From Streptomyces spirodelae (GTDB lineage: Bacteria; Actinomycetota; Actinomycetes; Streptomycetales; Streptomycetaceae): a stretch of 64,000 nucleotides of DNA. The notes under the pieces are model-generated. The model was not told the origin of the DNA. It saw only the letters and a program-made list of their open reading frames with translations, and ran no database searches. The translations under genes were made by a program, and so were the position numbers. The stretch lies in the NCBI RefSeq assembly GCF_017676385.1, contig NZ_JAFFZN010000001.1:310001-374000 (forward strand), in the 5' to 3' direction. Below, in pieces: positions 25,158-33,483 of this stretch. Each line of letters begins with the position of its first letter. Within the stretch, counting starts at the first letter, position 1.

Positions 25158-26492
25158 TCAGCGGGGTATCAGCAGGGCGGCGTCGGCCTCGTCGGCGCAG
25201 GCGCGCATCGCGGCACGCGGGCTGCTCCGGCCGAGCAGTACGGAGATGAGGGCCTGCCCCAGCGCCTGCGAGACCTCGGGGTAGGCGGGGTGCGTGGGGC
25301 GCACCCTGGCTCCCTCCAGCGCCTGGGTGAAGGTGGCCAGTCCCTCGGTGCGGCGTGCCTCGCGCCGCCAGCTCGGCAGTCCCTGCGCCTGCCTGCTCAG
25401 CGGCAGGCTGCCGGCCTCGGCGCCCCAGCGCACGTCCTGCGCCGGGCGCATCAGCCAGTCGACGAAGGTGCGGGCTGCGCGCACCCGCGCCGAGCCGTTG
25501 TCGAAGACGGTCCAGGTGTCGGGGCCCGAGATGGTCACGGGGCGGCCCGAGAAGCTGGGCAGCGGGGCCACGTGGTAGTCGATCCCGGCCTTCCGGATGT
25601 CCGGGAGCTGCCACGGCCCGGTGACGGCCATGGCCATCCGGCCGCCCTGGAACACCTGGTACATCTGCTCGCCGCCGGGCTTCGGATCGACGTAGACGCT
25701 CTTGTCCCGTACGAGTTGCTCGACGACCTGGAGGGCTCGCACCCCCTCCTTGGCAAAGCCGATGCTGCGGCCGTCCTCCCCGATCACGTCCCCGCCCAGG
25801 TCCCAGACCATGGGCCACAGCCGCCAGACGGTGTCCTCGTCGCCCGCGCCGGGCCAGCCGGTGCCGAAGCGGCCGCCGCCCCTGTCGGTCAGCTTGCGGG
25901 CGACGTCCACGAAGTCGTGCCACCGCCAGCCGGCCTTGGGCAGCGGTACGCCCGCCCGCGCGAACAGCTTCTTGTTGCAGACGACGGCGAGCGCGTCCAG
26001 CAGCGCGGGCGCCGCCCTGACCCGGCCGTTGAGGGTGACCGCCTCCCGGGCCGGGGACCAGTAGTTCCGCCAGGGCGTGTGCGCGGAGCCGACCGTGTCC
26101 GTCAGGTCGACGACCTGGGGGCTGCGGGCGACGTTGGCCAGGTCGGAGCCGAAGACATAGGCGATGTCCGGGTAGGCGCCCGAGGCGAGGGAGGCGGTGA
26201 TCTTCTGGAGCATCGAGTCGGCCAGCACGCCGCCGCCCATGTCCACCCGGATGTGCGGATGGCTGCGGTGGAAGTCGGCGACCAGGCGCCGCAGCGCCGC
26301 CCGCGCGGTGTCGGCCTGGCCGTGCCACAGCTCGATGGTGACCCGGCCGTCGGCACCGACGCCGTCGTCCTTGCCGGTGGCGCAGCCGGACACGGCGGAC
26401 CCGGTCAGCGCCGTGAGCGCCAACGCGCCGCCGCGGCGCAGTACCCGGCGACGTGAGGGAGCCGTCAGGGGGACGCTCTGGGGTACGGCCAT
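25158..26492 (-). CDS. Sugar ABC transporter substrate-binding lipoprotein
   Basis: A 444-residue extracellular solute-binding protein. The N-terminus has a twin-arginine-like signal (SRRRVLRRG) and a lipobox ending at C37 (SAVSGC). The mature part has the family-1 segments VTIELWHGQ and MYQVFQGGRMAMAVTGPWQL. GGAGG lies 5-6 nt before the ATG. It is the first gene of the transporter-kinase-GH4 operon. The neighbouring GH114 enzyme suggests a galactosamine-containing ligand; this is inference. Confidence 0.9.
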   Translation of the reverse strand: MAVPQSVPLTAPSRRRVLRRGGALALTALTGSAVSGCATGKDDGVGADGRVTIELWHGQADTARAALRRLVADFHRSHPHIRVDMGGGVLADSMLQKITASLASGAYPDIAYVFGSDLANVARSPQVVDLTDTVGSAHTPWRNYWSPAREAVTLNGRVRAAPALLDALAVVCNKKLFARAGVPLPKAGWRWHDFVDVARKLTDRGGGRFGTGWPGAGDEDTVWRLWPMVWDLGGDVIGEDGRSIGFAKEGVRALQVVEQLVRDKSVYVDPKPGGEQMYQVFQGGRMAMAVTGPWQLPDIRKAGIDYHVAPLPSFSGRPVTISGPDTWTVFDNGSARVRAARTFVDWLMRPAQDVRWGAEAGSLPLSRQAQGLPSWRREARRTEGLATFTQALEGARVRPTHPAYPEVSQALGQALISVLLGRSSPRAAMRACADEADAALLIPR

Positions 26493-26590
26493 CTGTACCT
26501 CCGGTGAAGGGGTGCGGGCGACATCGCGGCCGCGGATGTGCTGGATGAACGGGGCCGGGACCCCGCGGAGCGGGGTGTGCGGGGTGCGCC

Positions 26591-26615
26591 GGGAACGCAA
26601 GGGGAGTGCGTTCCC
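26591..26615. promoter_or_regulatory. Inverted repeat in the transporter operon leader
   Basis: GGGAACGCA (26591-26599) and TGCGTTCCC (26607-26615) are perfect 9-bp arms 7 nt apart, about 100 nt before the binding-protein gene. It may be an operator or an attenuating stem-loop between the GH114 gene and the operon. Confidence 0.55.
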
Positions 26616-26770
26616 GACGCGGGGCCGGGGCGTCACGGTGCGGAGCGCGGGCCCCGGGGATCAGTGCGGAGAGAGCTGCACGGGCGCGCCGCGCACAGCA
26701 CGGTGGCCGGGCCGGGAACAGGTGGTGGAAAGAGGCTTCGACCGCTGCGGGGCGTGCCGACGGACGGCCG

Positions 26771-27622
26771 TCAGCAGGTCTCCCGTACGTAGGCGTCGTC
26801 GGCCGGGGTGACGACGTTCCGGTCGCGGCGGACGATGCTGAGCTGGTCGCCCCAGCCCTTGCACGCCGTGGCCATCCCGTCCCTGGTGTACTCGATCACC
26901 ACGACCTTGTCGCCGAACGCCTCGGTGTAGGTGTCGCACTCGTTCCACTCGCCGCACTGTTCGGCGACGGCGAAGTCCAGCCCGTTGGCCTTGCGGGAGT
27001 CGGCCAGCTCGGCGGCGTTCTTCTGGCCGATGGCCAGTCCCTTGCTGTGCGCGTGGTCGGCCAGACGGCGGATCATGTCCTGGGCCTGATCGGCCGTCAG
27101 CAGGCCCTCGGAGCGGTCGTAGCTGTCGAAGTTGTCCGGCTCGACGGCCTGGAAGCCCTTCGCCGCGCAGGAGTCGATCCAGGTGTTGACCTTCGCGGCG
27201 ATCCGCTCGCGCTTGTCCTCGGTCCGGATGTCGAGGAGGGCCTCGCCGTCCCACTCGCCGTCGTAGACGACCTCGCCGGACCTGTCGCGCAGCAGCAGGT
27301 CGGAATCCCAGCTGCCCGCGGCGCCGGGCTGGGTCTGGAAGGCGTTGACGTAGCAGATGTTGTACAGGCCCTCGGCGGGCTGTACGGAGTGGTCACGGCT
27401 GACCACCTCGACGCCGTCTGGGGGCGGGTAAGGGCCGCCGATCTGGTAGTCGAACCCGGCGTGTGCCGGAGGGAGGGTCACGTCCGCCGCGCGGGGTCCG
27501 GCCGCGGTATCGGTCTCGGCTGAGGCCGGGGAGTTGCTCGCCTGGGCGGCCGCCAGCAGGAAGGTCGCCGCCGCGGCAGCTGCGCCGAGAGCCCGGTACG
27601 GACGTCGACGGTCGGGATACAT
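26771..27622 (-). CDS. Secreted endo-alpha-1,4-polygalactosaminidase-like hydrolase (GH114)
   Basis: A 283-residue protein with an N-terminal signal peptide (RALGAAAAAATFLLAAAQA, cleavage probably near residue 35) and a TIM-barrel-type GH114 domain. FDYQIGGPYPP, YNICYVNAFQTQ and FQAVEPDNFDSY resemble the family, with aspartates and a glutamate placed at strand ends. GH114 enzymes cut alpha-1,4-galactosamine polymers such as those of fungal galactosaminogalactan. GGAG lies 7 nt before the ATG at 27622. It lies directly upstream of the sugar-uptake operon on the same strand. Confidence 0.8.
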   Translation of the reverse strand: MYPDRRRPYRALGAAAAAATFLLAAAQASNSPASAETDTAAGPRAADVTLPPAHAGFDYQIGGPYPPPDGVEVVSRDHSVQPAEGLYNICYVNAFQTQPGAAGSWDSDLLLRDRSGEVVYDGEWDGEALLDIRTEDKRERIAAKVNTWIDSCAAKGFQAVEPDNFDSYDRSEGLLTADQAQDMIRRLADHAHSKGLAIGQKNAAELADSRKANGLDFAVAEQCGEWNECDTYTEAFGDKVVVIEYTRDGMATACKGWGDQLSIVRRDRNVVTPADDAYVRETC

Positions 27623-27926
27623 CGTCGAACTCCAGGGGTGGAGGGCACGTCCCCGCCTCGGACACACAGGGTCCTGGCGACTCAGTCCGGGCTCGCGGCG
27701 CACCGCATACCGGCTGGGCGTACCTCTGACGTCGAGTGCTCGCCTACGACGTGCAACGGAGTAAACCGACCTCCAACACCCGGTGTCAAGAGCTCGAAAG
27801 TGCTCGAAACAGCGACTGCGCGCGCAACTTCACGCAGAATCCCCCCCGGCGTCACCCCGGAGTCGGGCCGGAATCGGGCCGGAATCGGCCTTGCTGGTGG
27901 CTCGGCTCAGCCGTCGGCAGCTCGGC
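27623..27926. other. Intergenic region upstream of the GH114 gene
   Basis: No gene is visible. The octamer GCTCGAAA occurs twice at 10-bp spacing (27792-27799 and 27802-27809), a possible regulator site for the GH114 gene. CTCGGCTCAGCCGT is duplicated at 27901-27914 and 27921-27934, the second copy entering the end of the blaB-like gene. Confidence 0.6.
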
Positions 27927-28832
27927 TCAGCCGTTCCTGAGGTGGTCCCGCAGCTCCCTGGCGACCTGGGCCATCAGCGCCTCAGCTCCGGGCTGCGCCG
28001 CCGCGGGTACCTGCGACTCGGTGAGCGCGGCGACGGCGAAGAGCGCACCGTCGGAATGGTGGACGACGCCTACCTCGTGGCGGAGATTGAGGAGCGTTCC
28101 CGTCTTGGACGCCCAAGTGGCCGCATCGGAGCTGAAGTCCGGGGCGAGCCGCTGGCGCAGCACGTTGTCGGCCATCAGGGAGCGCATTCGCGCGGCCACG
28201 TCCGGGTCGACGGCCGAGGGGGTCCACAGCGCCTCCAGCAGATCGACGAAGGCCCGCGCCGTGCCGGAGTTGGCGCGGGTCACATCGAGCTGCGGCAGCC
28301 GGTGGCCGTGGCCGCTGGTTCCGGCGCCGATGGCGAGCGAGTGCGCCAGATAGGCGGAGCTTGCCGACAGGTGCTCGGCGGGGGTGTCGGTCAGCTCGCC
28401 GAGAGCGTGCCGGACGGCCATGCCCTGAATCCCGATCCGGCACAGCATGGCGTCCACCTCGCCCGGCGGGGTGAGGGCGAACAGGGCGTTGGCGGCGGCG
28501 TTGTCGCTGAGGGACGTGCTCAGATAGAGCAGGTCGTCCAGGGCGACCCTGGCCGGGTGCCGGAACCGGGTGATCCCGGTGGGCCCCGGGGTCGTGACGC
28601 GGCCCGGCCGCACCTCCAGTTGCTGAGCGCCGTCGAGTTCGCCCCGCCGGACGCGGTCGAGCGTGGCGATCCCGAGCGGCACCTTCACCAGCGAGGCCAC
28701 CGGCAGCTCCAGGTCCGGATCGATGCCCAGTTCCTCGCCCGTGCGCAGATCGCGGACGAGGAACGAGCCGGACAGTCCGCCGTCCCGCAGGGCCCGGCGC
28801 AGCTCGCGCGGCAGATCGTCGGCCCTCATCAT
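27927..28832 (-). CDS. blaB: Cytoplasmic penicillin-recognising protein of the BlaB type
   Basis: A 301-residue class A beta-lactamase-fold protein with no signal peptide. It keeps S47-L-V-K50 (SxxK), S109-D-N111 and K243-T-G245, but has no clear ELN loop carrying the catalytic glutamate. ATGA overlap with the upstream LysR gene implies coupling; GAGGAGG precedes the ATG. In Streptomyces cacaoi a gene of this type (blaB) works with a LysR regulator (blaA) to induce a divergent beta-lactamase. The same layout here supports a regulatory rather than resistance role. Confidence 0.82.
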   Translation of the reverse strand: MMRADDLPRELRRALRDGGLSGSFLVRDLRTGEELGIDPDLELPVASLVKVPLGIATLDRVRRGELDGAQQLEVRPGRVTTPGPTGITRFRHPARVALDDLLYLSTSLSDNAAANALFALTPPGEVDAMLCRIGIQGMAVRHALGELTDTPAEHLSASSAYLAHSLAIGAGTSGHGHRLPQLDVTRANSGTARAFVDLLEALWTPSAVDPDVAARMRSLMADNVLRQRLAPDFSSDAATWASKTGTLLNLRHEVGVVHHSDGALFAVAALTESQVPAAAQPGAEALMAQVARELRDHLRNG

Positions 28833-29830
28833 CGGGTTGCCTCCTCCTCGGTCCCGGCGGTGCCGGTGTGCGCCGCATCGTCCTCGGCGTTCTCGGCGTC
28901 CTCGGCGTCCTCGGCGTCCTCGGCGTTCTCGGCGTGCTCGGCGTTCTCGTGCTCGGCTTCGGCTCCCGCGCCCAGGCAGTCGGCGAGCACTTCGCCCAGG
29001 CGGGTCCCGAGGCGTTCGGCGTCGCTCTCCTCGGCTGCCATGAGGCCGAACGTGCGCTCCAGCCGCAGCTCCCCGACCGGACGCCAGTGCAGGCCGAACT
29101 CCTGAGCCTGCACCGGCGAGCACAGCAGCAGGTCGGCAGAGGAGAACACCTCGGCGGCCGCCTGGGCGAGGCCGGTGGCGACGGAGAGCTGCGCGGGACG
29201 CAGCCCGACGGCGTCCCGCAGCCGTGCCATCCGGTCCCGGACGTGCGGTACGTCGTCCTCGGGCTGGAGCCACACCCGGCGCAGCGGGCCCTGGTCGGTG
29301 CGGCGGGGGCGCAGCGTCTCCAGGTAGAGGCGGCGGGCGTGCGGCCGGGCGACCGAGGCGAGCCCGAGCGGTACGCGCCAGCGGGCCTGGTCGGGCGGCA
29401 CCGCGACGAGTGCGGCCCGCACCTGCTGGGAGCGGACCAGGTGGGGGCGTACCGCGGGCGCTGCGGTGCGCAGTTCCAGGGTGATGCCCTCTCCGCGGGC
29501 CGCCGCCGCGAGCCGGGCGAGCGTGGGAGCGGGGCAGGTGTCGGGCACTGCGAGCCGGAAGGGCCTGCGCTGGGCCGTCGCCGCCTCATGTGCCAGCTCC
29601 TCGGCTGCGAGTACGAGCCGCCGCGCGGCGGGGAGGAGCTCCCGCCCGAAGGGGGTCAGCCGGACATGGCGTGAGCCGCGCTCGAAGAGCCGCTCGCCCA
29701 GGTGCTGCTCCAGCGCGGCGACGCGGCGGCTGGCGACCGACTGCGACATCCCGGCGGCCGCCGCGCCCACCGTGAAGCTGCCGCGCTCGCCGACGTGGAC
29801 GAAGGCGCGGCAGGCACCGACAAGATCCAC
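28829..29830 (-). CDS. blaA: LysR-family activator of the beta-lactamase locus (BlaA type)
   Basis: A 333-residue LysR regulator. Its N-terminal helix-turn-helix reads FTVGAAAAGMSQSVASRRVA, followed by a shortened effector domain. The C-terminus carries a (D/N/H)AE tripeptide repeat encoded by seven 9-bp units, an acidic tail unusual for LysR proteins. I take the GTG at 29830, aligned with the LysR family start and preceded by TAGAGT at 7 nt (leaderless). It is divergent from a class A beta-lactamase gene, with a T-N11-A dyad between them. Confidence 0.85.
   Translation of the reverse strand: MDLVGACRAFVHVGERGSFTVGAAAAGMSQSVASRRVAALEQHLGERLFERGSRHVRLTPFGRELLPAARRLVLAAEELAHEAATAQRRPFRLAVPDTCPAPTLARLAAAARGEGITLELRTAAPAVRPHLVRSQQVRAALVAVPPDQARWRVPLGLASVARPHARRLYLETLRPRRTDQGPLRRVWLQPEDDVPHVRDRMARLRDAVGLRPAQLSVATGLAQAAAEVFSSADLLLCSPVQAQEFGLHWRPVGELRLERTFGLMAAEESDAERLGTRLGEVLADCLGAGAEAEHENAEHAENAEDAEDAEDAENAEDDAAHTGTAGTEEEATR
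28883..28945. repeat. Seven tandem 9-bp repeats inside the blaA-like gene
   Basis: Seven units of CTCGGCGT(C/T/G) run without interruption. On the coding strand each reads (D/N/H)AE. Copy number can change in frame, lengthening or shortening the acidic tail. Confidence 0.9.
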
Positions 29831-29837
29831 GCCCGCC

Positions 29838-29843
29838 ACTCTA
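29838..29843 (-). promoter_or_regulatory. -10 hexamer of the leaderless blaA-like gene
   Basis: TAGAGT lies 7 nt before the GTG at 29830 on the minus strand. Confidence 0.55.
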
Positions 29844-29866
29844 TGTGGCCGTCGGCGGGCCCGGCC

Positions 29867-29881
29867 ATGCGGCTTCCGCAT
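29867..29881. promoter_or_regulatory. T-N11-A LysR operator between blaA-like and bla genes
   Basis: ATGCGGCTTCCGCAT has perfect 6-bp arms and fits the LysR consensus T-N11-A (T at 29868, A at 29880). A second GATCG-GCG-CGATC dyad follows at 29883-29895. Together they sit midway between the two divergent starts. Confidence 0.75.
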
Positions 29882-29935
29882 CGATCGGCGCGATCCGGTC
29901 TTGGACGGCATGACGCACCACCCGGCAGCCTGGCG

Positions 29936-29951
29936 GGGCCCCCGGGGGCCC
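29936..29951. repeat. 16-bp G/C palindrome in the bla leader
   Basis: GGGCCCCCGGGGGCCC is a perfect palindrome 25 nt before the AGGAGG site region of the beta-lactamase gene. It could form a stem in the leader RNA. Confidence 0.6.
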
Positions 29952-29991
29952 GGGGCCACCGCACCCGCACAGCAGGAGGTATCGACCACCC

Positions 29992-30951
29992 ATGCGTACG
30001 ACCAGATTCCGGCGCACCACGATGGGCGCACTCGGCACGCTCGCACTCGTCCTGCCGCTGACGGCCTGCGGCGCCGACGGGTCGGCCGACGCCTCCGCCA
30101 AGTCGTCCGGCTCGGCAACCACCGCCCTGGACAGCGCCAGGGACAAAGCCCCGGACAAGGCCACGGACAAGAAGGTGGCGGCGGCGTTCAAGAAGCTGGA
30201 GCGGAAGTACGACGCGCGGCTCGGCGTCCGGGCCGTCGACACCGGCAGCGGCCGGAAGGTCTCCTACCACGCGGACCAGCGGTTCGCCTACGCTTCGACC
30301 CACAAGGCGTTCACGGCCGCCGCCGTTCTGGACAAGCACCGGATCGACGGCCTCGACAAGACGATCGAGGTCAACAAGGACGACCTGCTCCCGCACTCCC
30401 CCGTGACCAGTGAGCACGTGGGTGAGGAGATGACGCTGCGCGCCCTGTGCGCGGCCGCTGTCCGGCAGAGCGACAACGCCGCGGACAATCTGCTGCTCCG
30501 CGACCTGGGCGGCCCGAAGGCGCTGGACGCCTTCCTGGAGAAGCTCGGCGACGACGTCACCAACGTCAACCGCTACGAGCGCGAGCTGAACGATGCCGAG
30601 CCGGGCGACGACAGGGACACCACCACCCCCCGCGCCTTCGCCGACGACCTGCGAGCCGTCGCGCTCGGTGACGGCCTCGGCAAGAGAGAACGCAAGCAGC
30701 TCAACGCCTGGATGCACGACAACCCGACCGGCAAGACGCTGATCAGGGCCGGGTTCCCGGAGGGCTGGAGCGTCGGCGACAAGAGCGGTGCGGGCCGCTA
30801 CGCCAGCCGCGGCGACATCGCCGTGGTCCGCCCGCCCGGCAAGGCGCCGCTCGTGGTGACGGTGTTCTCCAGGCGGGCGGAGCGGGACGCCGAGTACGAC
30901 GACAAGCTGGTGGCTGACGCCGCCGCCGTTGTGGCAGCAGAGCTGAAGTAG
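29992..30951 (+). CDS. blaL: Class A beta-lactamase, lipoprotein
   Basis: A 319-residue class A serine beta-lactamase. The signal peptide ends in a lipobox with C26 (LPLTAC), so the enzyme is probably lipid-anchored. Active-site motifs are complete: S102-T-H-K105, S160-D-N162, the omega-loop E196-R-E-L-N200 and K264-S-G266. It hydrolyses penicillins and related beta-lactams outside the cell. AGGAGG precedes the ATG at about 9 nt. The divergent LysR and BlaB-type genes suggest that beta-lactams induce it. A strong stem-loop follows. Confidence 0.93.
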   Translation: MRTTRFRRTTMGALGTLALVLPLTACGADGSADASAKSSGSATTALDSARDKAPDKATDKKVAAAFKKLERKYDARLGVRAVDTGSGRKVSYHADQRFAYASTHKAFTAAAVLDKHRIDGLDKTIEVNKDDLLPHSPVTSEHVGEEMTLRALCAAAVRQSDNAADNLLLRDLGGPKALDAFLEKLGDDVTNVNRYERELNDAEPGDDRDTTTPRAFADDLRAVALGDGLGKRERKQLNAWMHDNPTGKTLIRAGFPEGWSVGDKSGAGRYASRGDIAVVRPPGKAPLVVTVFSRRAERDAEYDDKLVADAAAVVAAELK

Positions 30952-30981
30952 GTCCCCGCGCCCCGAAGGGGCGCGGGGACC
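30951..30981. terminator. Bidirectional terminator between bla and agcS
   Basis: Perfect 14-bp arms (GGTCCCCGCGCCCC and its complement) around a GAA loop, starting at the last base of the bla stop codon. Confidence 0.85.
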
Positions 30982-30998
30982 TCCGCGGCCGCCGGCTG

Positions 30999-32462
30999 CT
31001 ACACCTTGTCGGCGGCCTTCACATCCGTGGGAGCGGACCAGCACTCGATCTCGCCGGGAAGATCCGGCAGCCGGTCCCGGACGAACGTCGGATCGAGGCC
31101 CTGGCGGCGCTGGGTGAGATAGTCGTCCAGCAGCTTCCAGGCGATGGCCGACAGCGGCACGATCGCCACCAGGTTGACCAGAGCCATGCTGCCCATGAAG
31201 ACGTCGGCGAGGTTCCAGACCACGTCCACCGAGCCGAGCGCCCCGGCGAAGACGGCGACCAGCACCAGCACGCGGTAGCCGGGCAGCACCCAGCGGCTCG
31301 ACGTGCCGGTCATGAACTGGATGTTGGACTCGCCGTAGTAGTAGTTGCCGATCAGAGTGGAGAAGGCGAGCAGGAAGACCACCAGCGTCAGCGCGTGGCC
31401 GGCCCAGCCGCCGAGGGTCTCCTCCAGCGCCGACTGGGTGAGGTCGGCACCGCCCCGCTCGGAGAGCGACGGGTTGGTGGTGAGGATGACGAACGCGGTC
31501 ATCGAGCAGATCAGCAGCGTGTCGAAGAAGACGCCGAGGGTCTGCACCAGCCCCTGCTTGACGGGGTGCGTGACCTCGGCCGTTGCCGCCGCGTTCGGCG
31601 CCGAGCCCAGACCGGCCTCGTTGGAGAACATCCCGCGCCTGATGCCCTGCTGGATAGCCGCGCCGACGGCGCCGCCCGCGACCTCGCGGAACCCGAAGGC
31701 ACCGCCCACGATGTCCGCGAAGACCCGCGGCACATCGGAGATGTTCAGGACGACGACCGTGAGGCCGAGCAGCAGATAGATGACGGCCATCACCGGCACG
31801 ACGAGCTGGGTGACCGTGGCGATGCGCCGGACTCCGCCGAAGATCACCAGGGCCAGCAGCACCGCGACGGCCACACCCGCACCGGCGGCGGGGAAGTCGT
31901 CACCGAAGGAGCCCTTGGTGACGGAGGCGATGGTGTTGGACTGCACGGCGTTGAAGACGAAGCCGAAGGTCAGGGTGATGACCACGGCGAAGATCAGGCC
32001 CAGCCAGCGCTTCCGCAGGCCGCGCTGCATGTAGTAGGCGGGCCCGCCCCGGTAGGTACCGGACTCGTTGCCCTCGCTGTCCCGGTTGCGCACCTTGTAC
32101 AGCTGCGCCAGGGATGCCTCCACGAACGCGGACGAGGCGCCCAGCAGCGCCATCACCCACATCCAGAAGACCGCACCTGCACCGCCGGCGGTGATGGCGG
32201 CGGCCACGCCCGCGACGTTGCCGGTGCCCACTCGCGCGGCGGCGGAGATGGTGAAGGCTCCGAAGGAGGAGACCTGCTTGCGCCCGTCGGGACCTGGCTT
32301 GGTCTTGTCGCCGAGCACCCGCACCATCTCGGGCAGCAGCCGCAGCTGCACCCCTTTGGAACGGAGCGTGAAGTACAGCGCGGCACCCACCACCAGCGGA
32401 ATGAGGAGGTAGGTCCAGAAGACGTCGTTGACGTCGAGGATGAACGAGTTGAGCGAATCCAC
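30999..32462 (-). CDS. agcS: Alanine/glycine:cation symporter (AgcS/DagA family)
   Basis: A 487-residue integral membrane protein with about 10-11 predicted helices. ARVGTGNVAGVAAAITAGG and RRGMFSNEAGLGSAPNAAA are the family's cation- and substrate-binding segments. It imports alanine or glycine with Na+ or H+. GTG start with GAGGA about 6 nt upstream. I looked for a glycine riboswitch upstream and did not find one. Confidence 0.92.
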   Translation of the reverse strand: MDSLNSFILDVNDVFWTYLLIPLVVGAALYFTLRSKGVQLRLLPEMVRVLGDKTKPGPDGRKQVSSFGAFTISAAARVGTGNVAGVAAAITAGGAGAVFWMWVMALLGASSAFVEASLAQLYKVRNRDSEGNESGTYRGGPAYYMQRGLRKRWLGLIFAVVITLTFGFVFNAVQSNTIASVTKGSFGDDFPAAGAGVAVAVLLALVIFGGVRRIATVTQLVVPVMAVIYLLLGLTVVVLNISDVPRVFADIVGGAFGFREVAGGAVGAAIQQGIRRGMFSNEAGLGSAPNAAATAEVTHPVKQGLVQTLGVFFDTLLICSMTAFVILTTNPSLSERGGADLTQSALEETLGGWAGHALTLVVFLLAFSTLIGNYYYGESNIQFMTGTSSRWVLPGYRVLVLVAVFAGALGSVDVVWNLADVFMGSMALVNLVAIVPLSAIAWKLLDDYLTQRRQGLDPTFVRDRLPDLPGEIECWSAPTDVKAADKV

Positions 32463-32766
32463 GCGGCGTCCTCGGGAAGATCACAGTCGGTGACGAGACA
32501 CCAACCGGGGGACAAGGTTCCGTAAATCTTCCGTAGCGTACTCGGCTATCCGGACAGGTCGCACCGCTGAGCGGTATGCCCTATCTCACAGAGAGCACAG
32601 AGGCCGCATCGGCCACACAGGGCTCAACTCTCACACGACGCCACTGCTTTCACTTTCTGCAATCCGTTGTGTTCGAAGCGTTGATGCGCCCTTGACCCCC
32701 TTCTCCCTTCGGACCGTCGTACTTCGTACGTCATATGTGAGACGCGATATGGAGATCCGAGGGTCC
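32463..32766. other. Control region between agcS and the GntR remnant
   Basis: No gene. ACCGCTGAGCGGT (32563-32575) is an inverted repeat about 100 nt before agcS. CGTACTTCGTACG lies near 32718-32730, just before the gene remnant, and may be its old operator. Confidence 0.5.
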
Positions 32767-33165
32767 ATGACGACCATCCCGACCCCCATCCCTTCGCGGA
32801 CCCAGTATGTACTTGAGGGATCAAGCACCGCATTCTCACCGGCCAGTTGTCGCCGGGCCAGACGCTGGTCGAGACCGAACTCGCCGCGCAGTTCGGCGTC
32901 TCCAAGACCCCCGTGCGCGAGGCGCTCAAGACGCTGGCCGGGACCGGGCTGGTGGTGGACGGCGCGGTACTGATGGGCGGCTGCGACAAGACCACTCCGG
33001 CGCTGCTGATGGGCGCTGCGAGTGTCGGGCTGCCGACCGTGTTCATGCCCGCGGGGCCGATGTTGCCCGGGCACTGGCGGGGCAAGGTGCTGGGCTCCGG
33101 CACCGACATGTGGAAGTACTGGGACGACAAGCGGGCCGGGCTGGTCGGGGACTGCGAGCTGGGCC
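32767..33165 (+). pseudogene. Frameshifted GntR regulator fused to a dihydroxy-acid/sugar-acid dehydratase fragment
   Basis: From ATG 32767 a frame runs TTIPTPIPSRTQYVLEG; a single-base loss near 32818 then shifts it to IKHRILTGQLSPGQTLVE, a GntR winged-helix start continuing through FGVSKTPVREALKTLAGTGL. At about 32960 the same frame continues directly into GAVLMGGCDKTTPALLMGAA and WRGKVLGSGTDMW, which belong to the IlvD/Edd dehydratase family. A deletion seems to have joined two genes that often neighbour each other. No working product is expected. Confidence 0.75.
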
Positions 33166-33330
33166 TCCGGGATCAGGAACCGGCTCACCGGCCACCGGAT
33201 GCGGCCCGAGGGCACCGGGCTGCTCAACGACGGCAAGGTGATCGTGGACGGCAACCGCATCCCCGGCTGGTTCACCCTGGAAGGCCCCAAGTCCACTGGC
33301 ACCACGTCTGGTTCCAGTGCCGACGGGTCG
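33166..33330 (+). pseudogene. Unidentified gene fragment downstream of the GntR-dehydratase fossil
   Basis: In a different frame from the dehydratase piece, RNRLTGHRMRPEGTGLLNDG and KVIVDGNRIPGWFTLEGP read as natural protein. There is no start codon or ribosome site. I do not recognise the family; it may be a third part of the deleted operon. Confidence 0.45.
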
Positions 33331-33483
33331 ATCCCCCGCACACGGTCCCTCGCCTCGTGGACCCAAGCGCGGGTGCCGGAATCCGACGCTGAGGCACGCG
33401 CCCATGAGGAGCGCGGGGAATGCGCGACAAGCCACGGTGCACTCGCAGCCCGCAACGGACAGGAATGGGCAGTCTCTCCTCAG

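Noticed and set aside
23251..26328. Very long minus-strand frame covering permease and binding-protein genes
   Set aside because: Only its last 298 residues (from 24147) are the real permease; the rest is out of frame with the other permease and binding protein.
28883..28945. CRISPR-like array
   Set aside because: Nine-bp units without spacers, inside a coding sequence.
32463..32640. Glycine riboswitch upstream of agcS
   Set aside because: The conserved glycine aptamer core is not visible in the leader.
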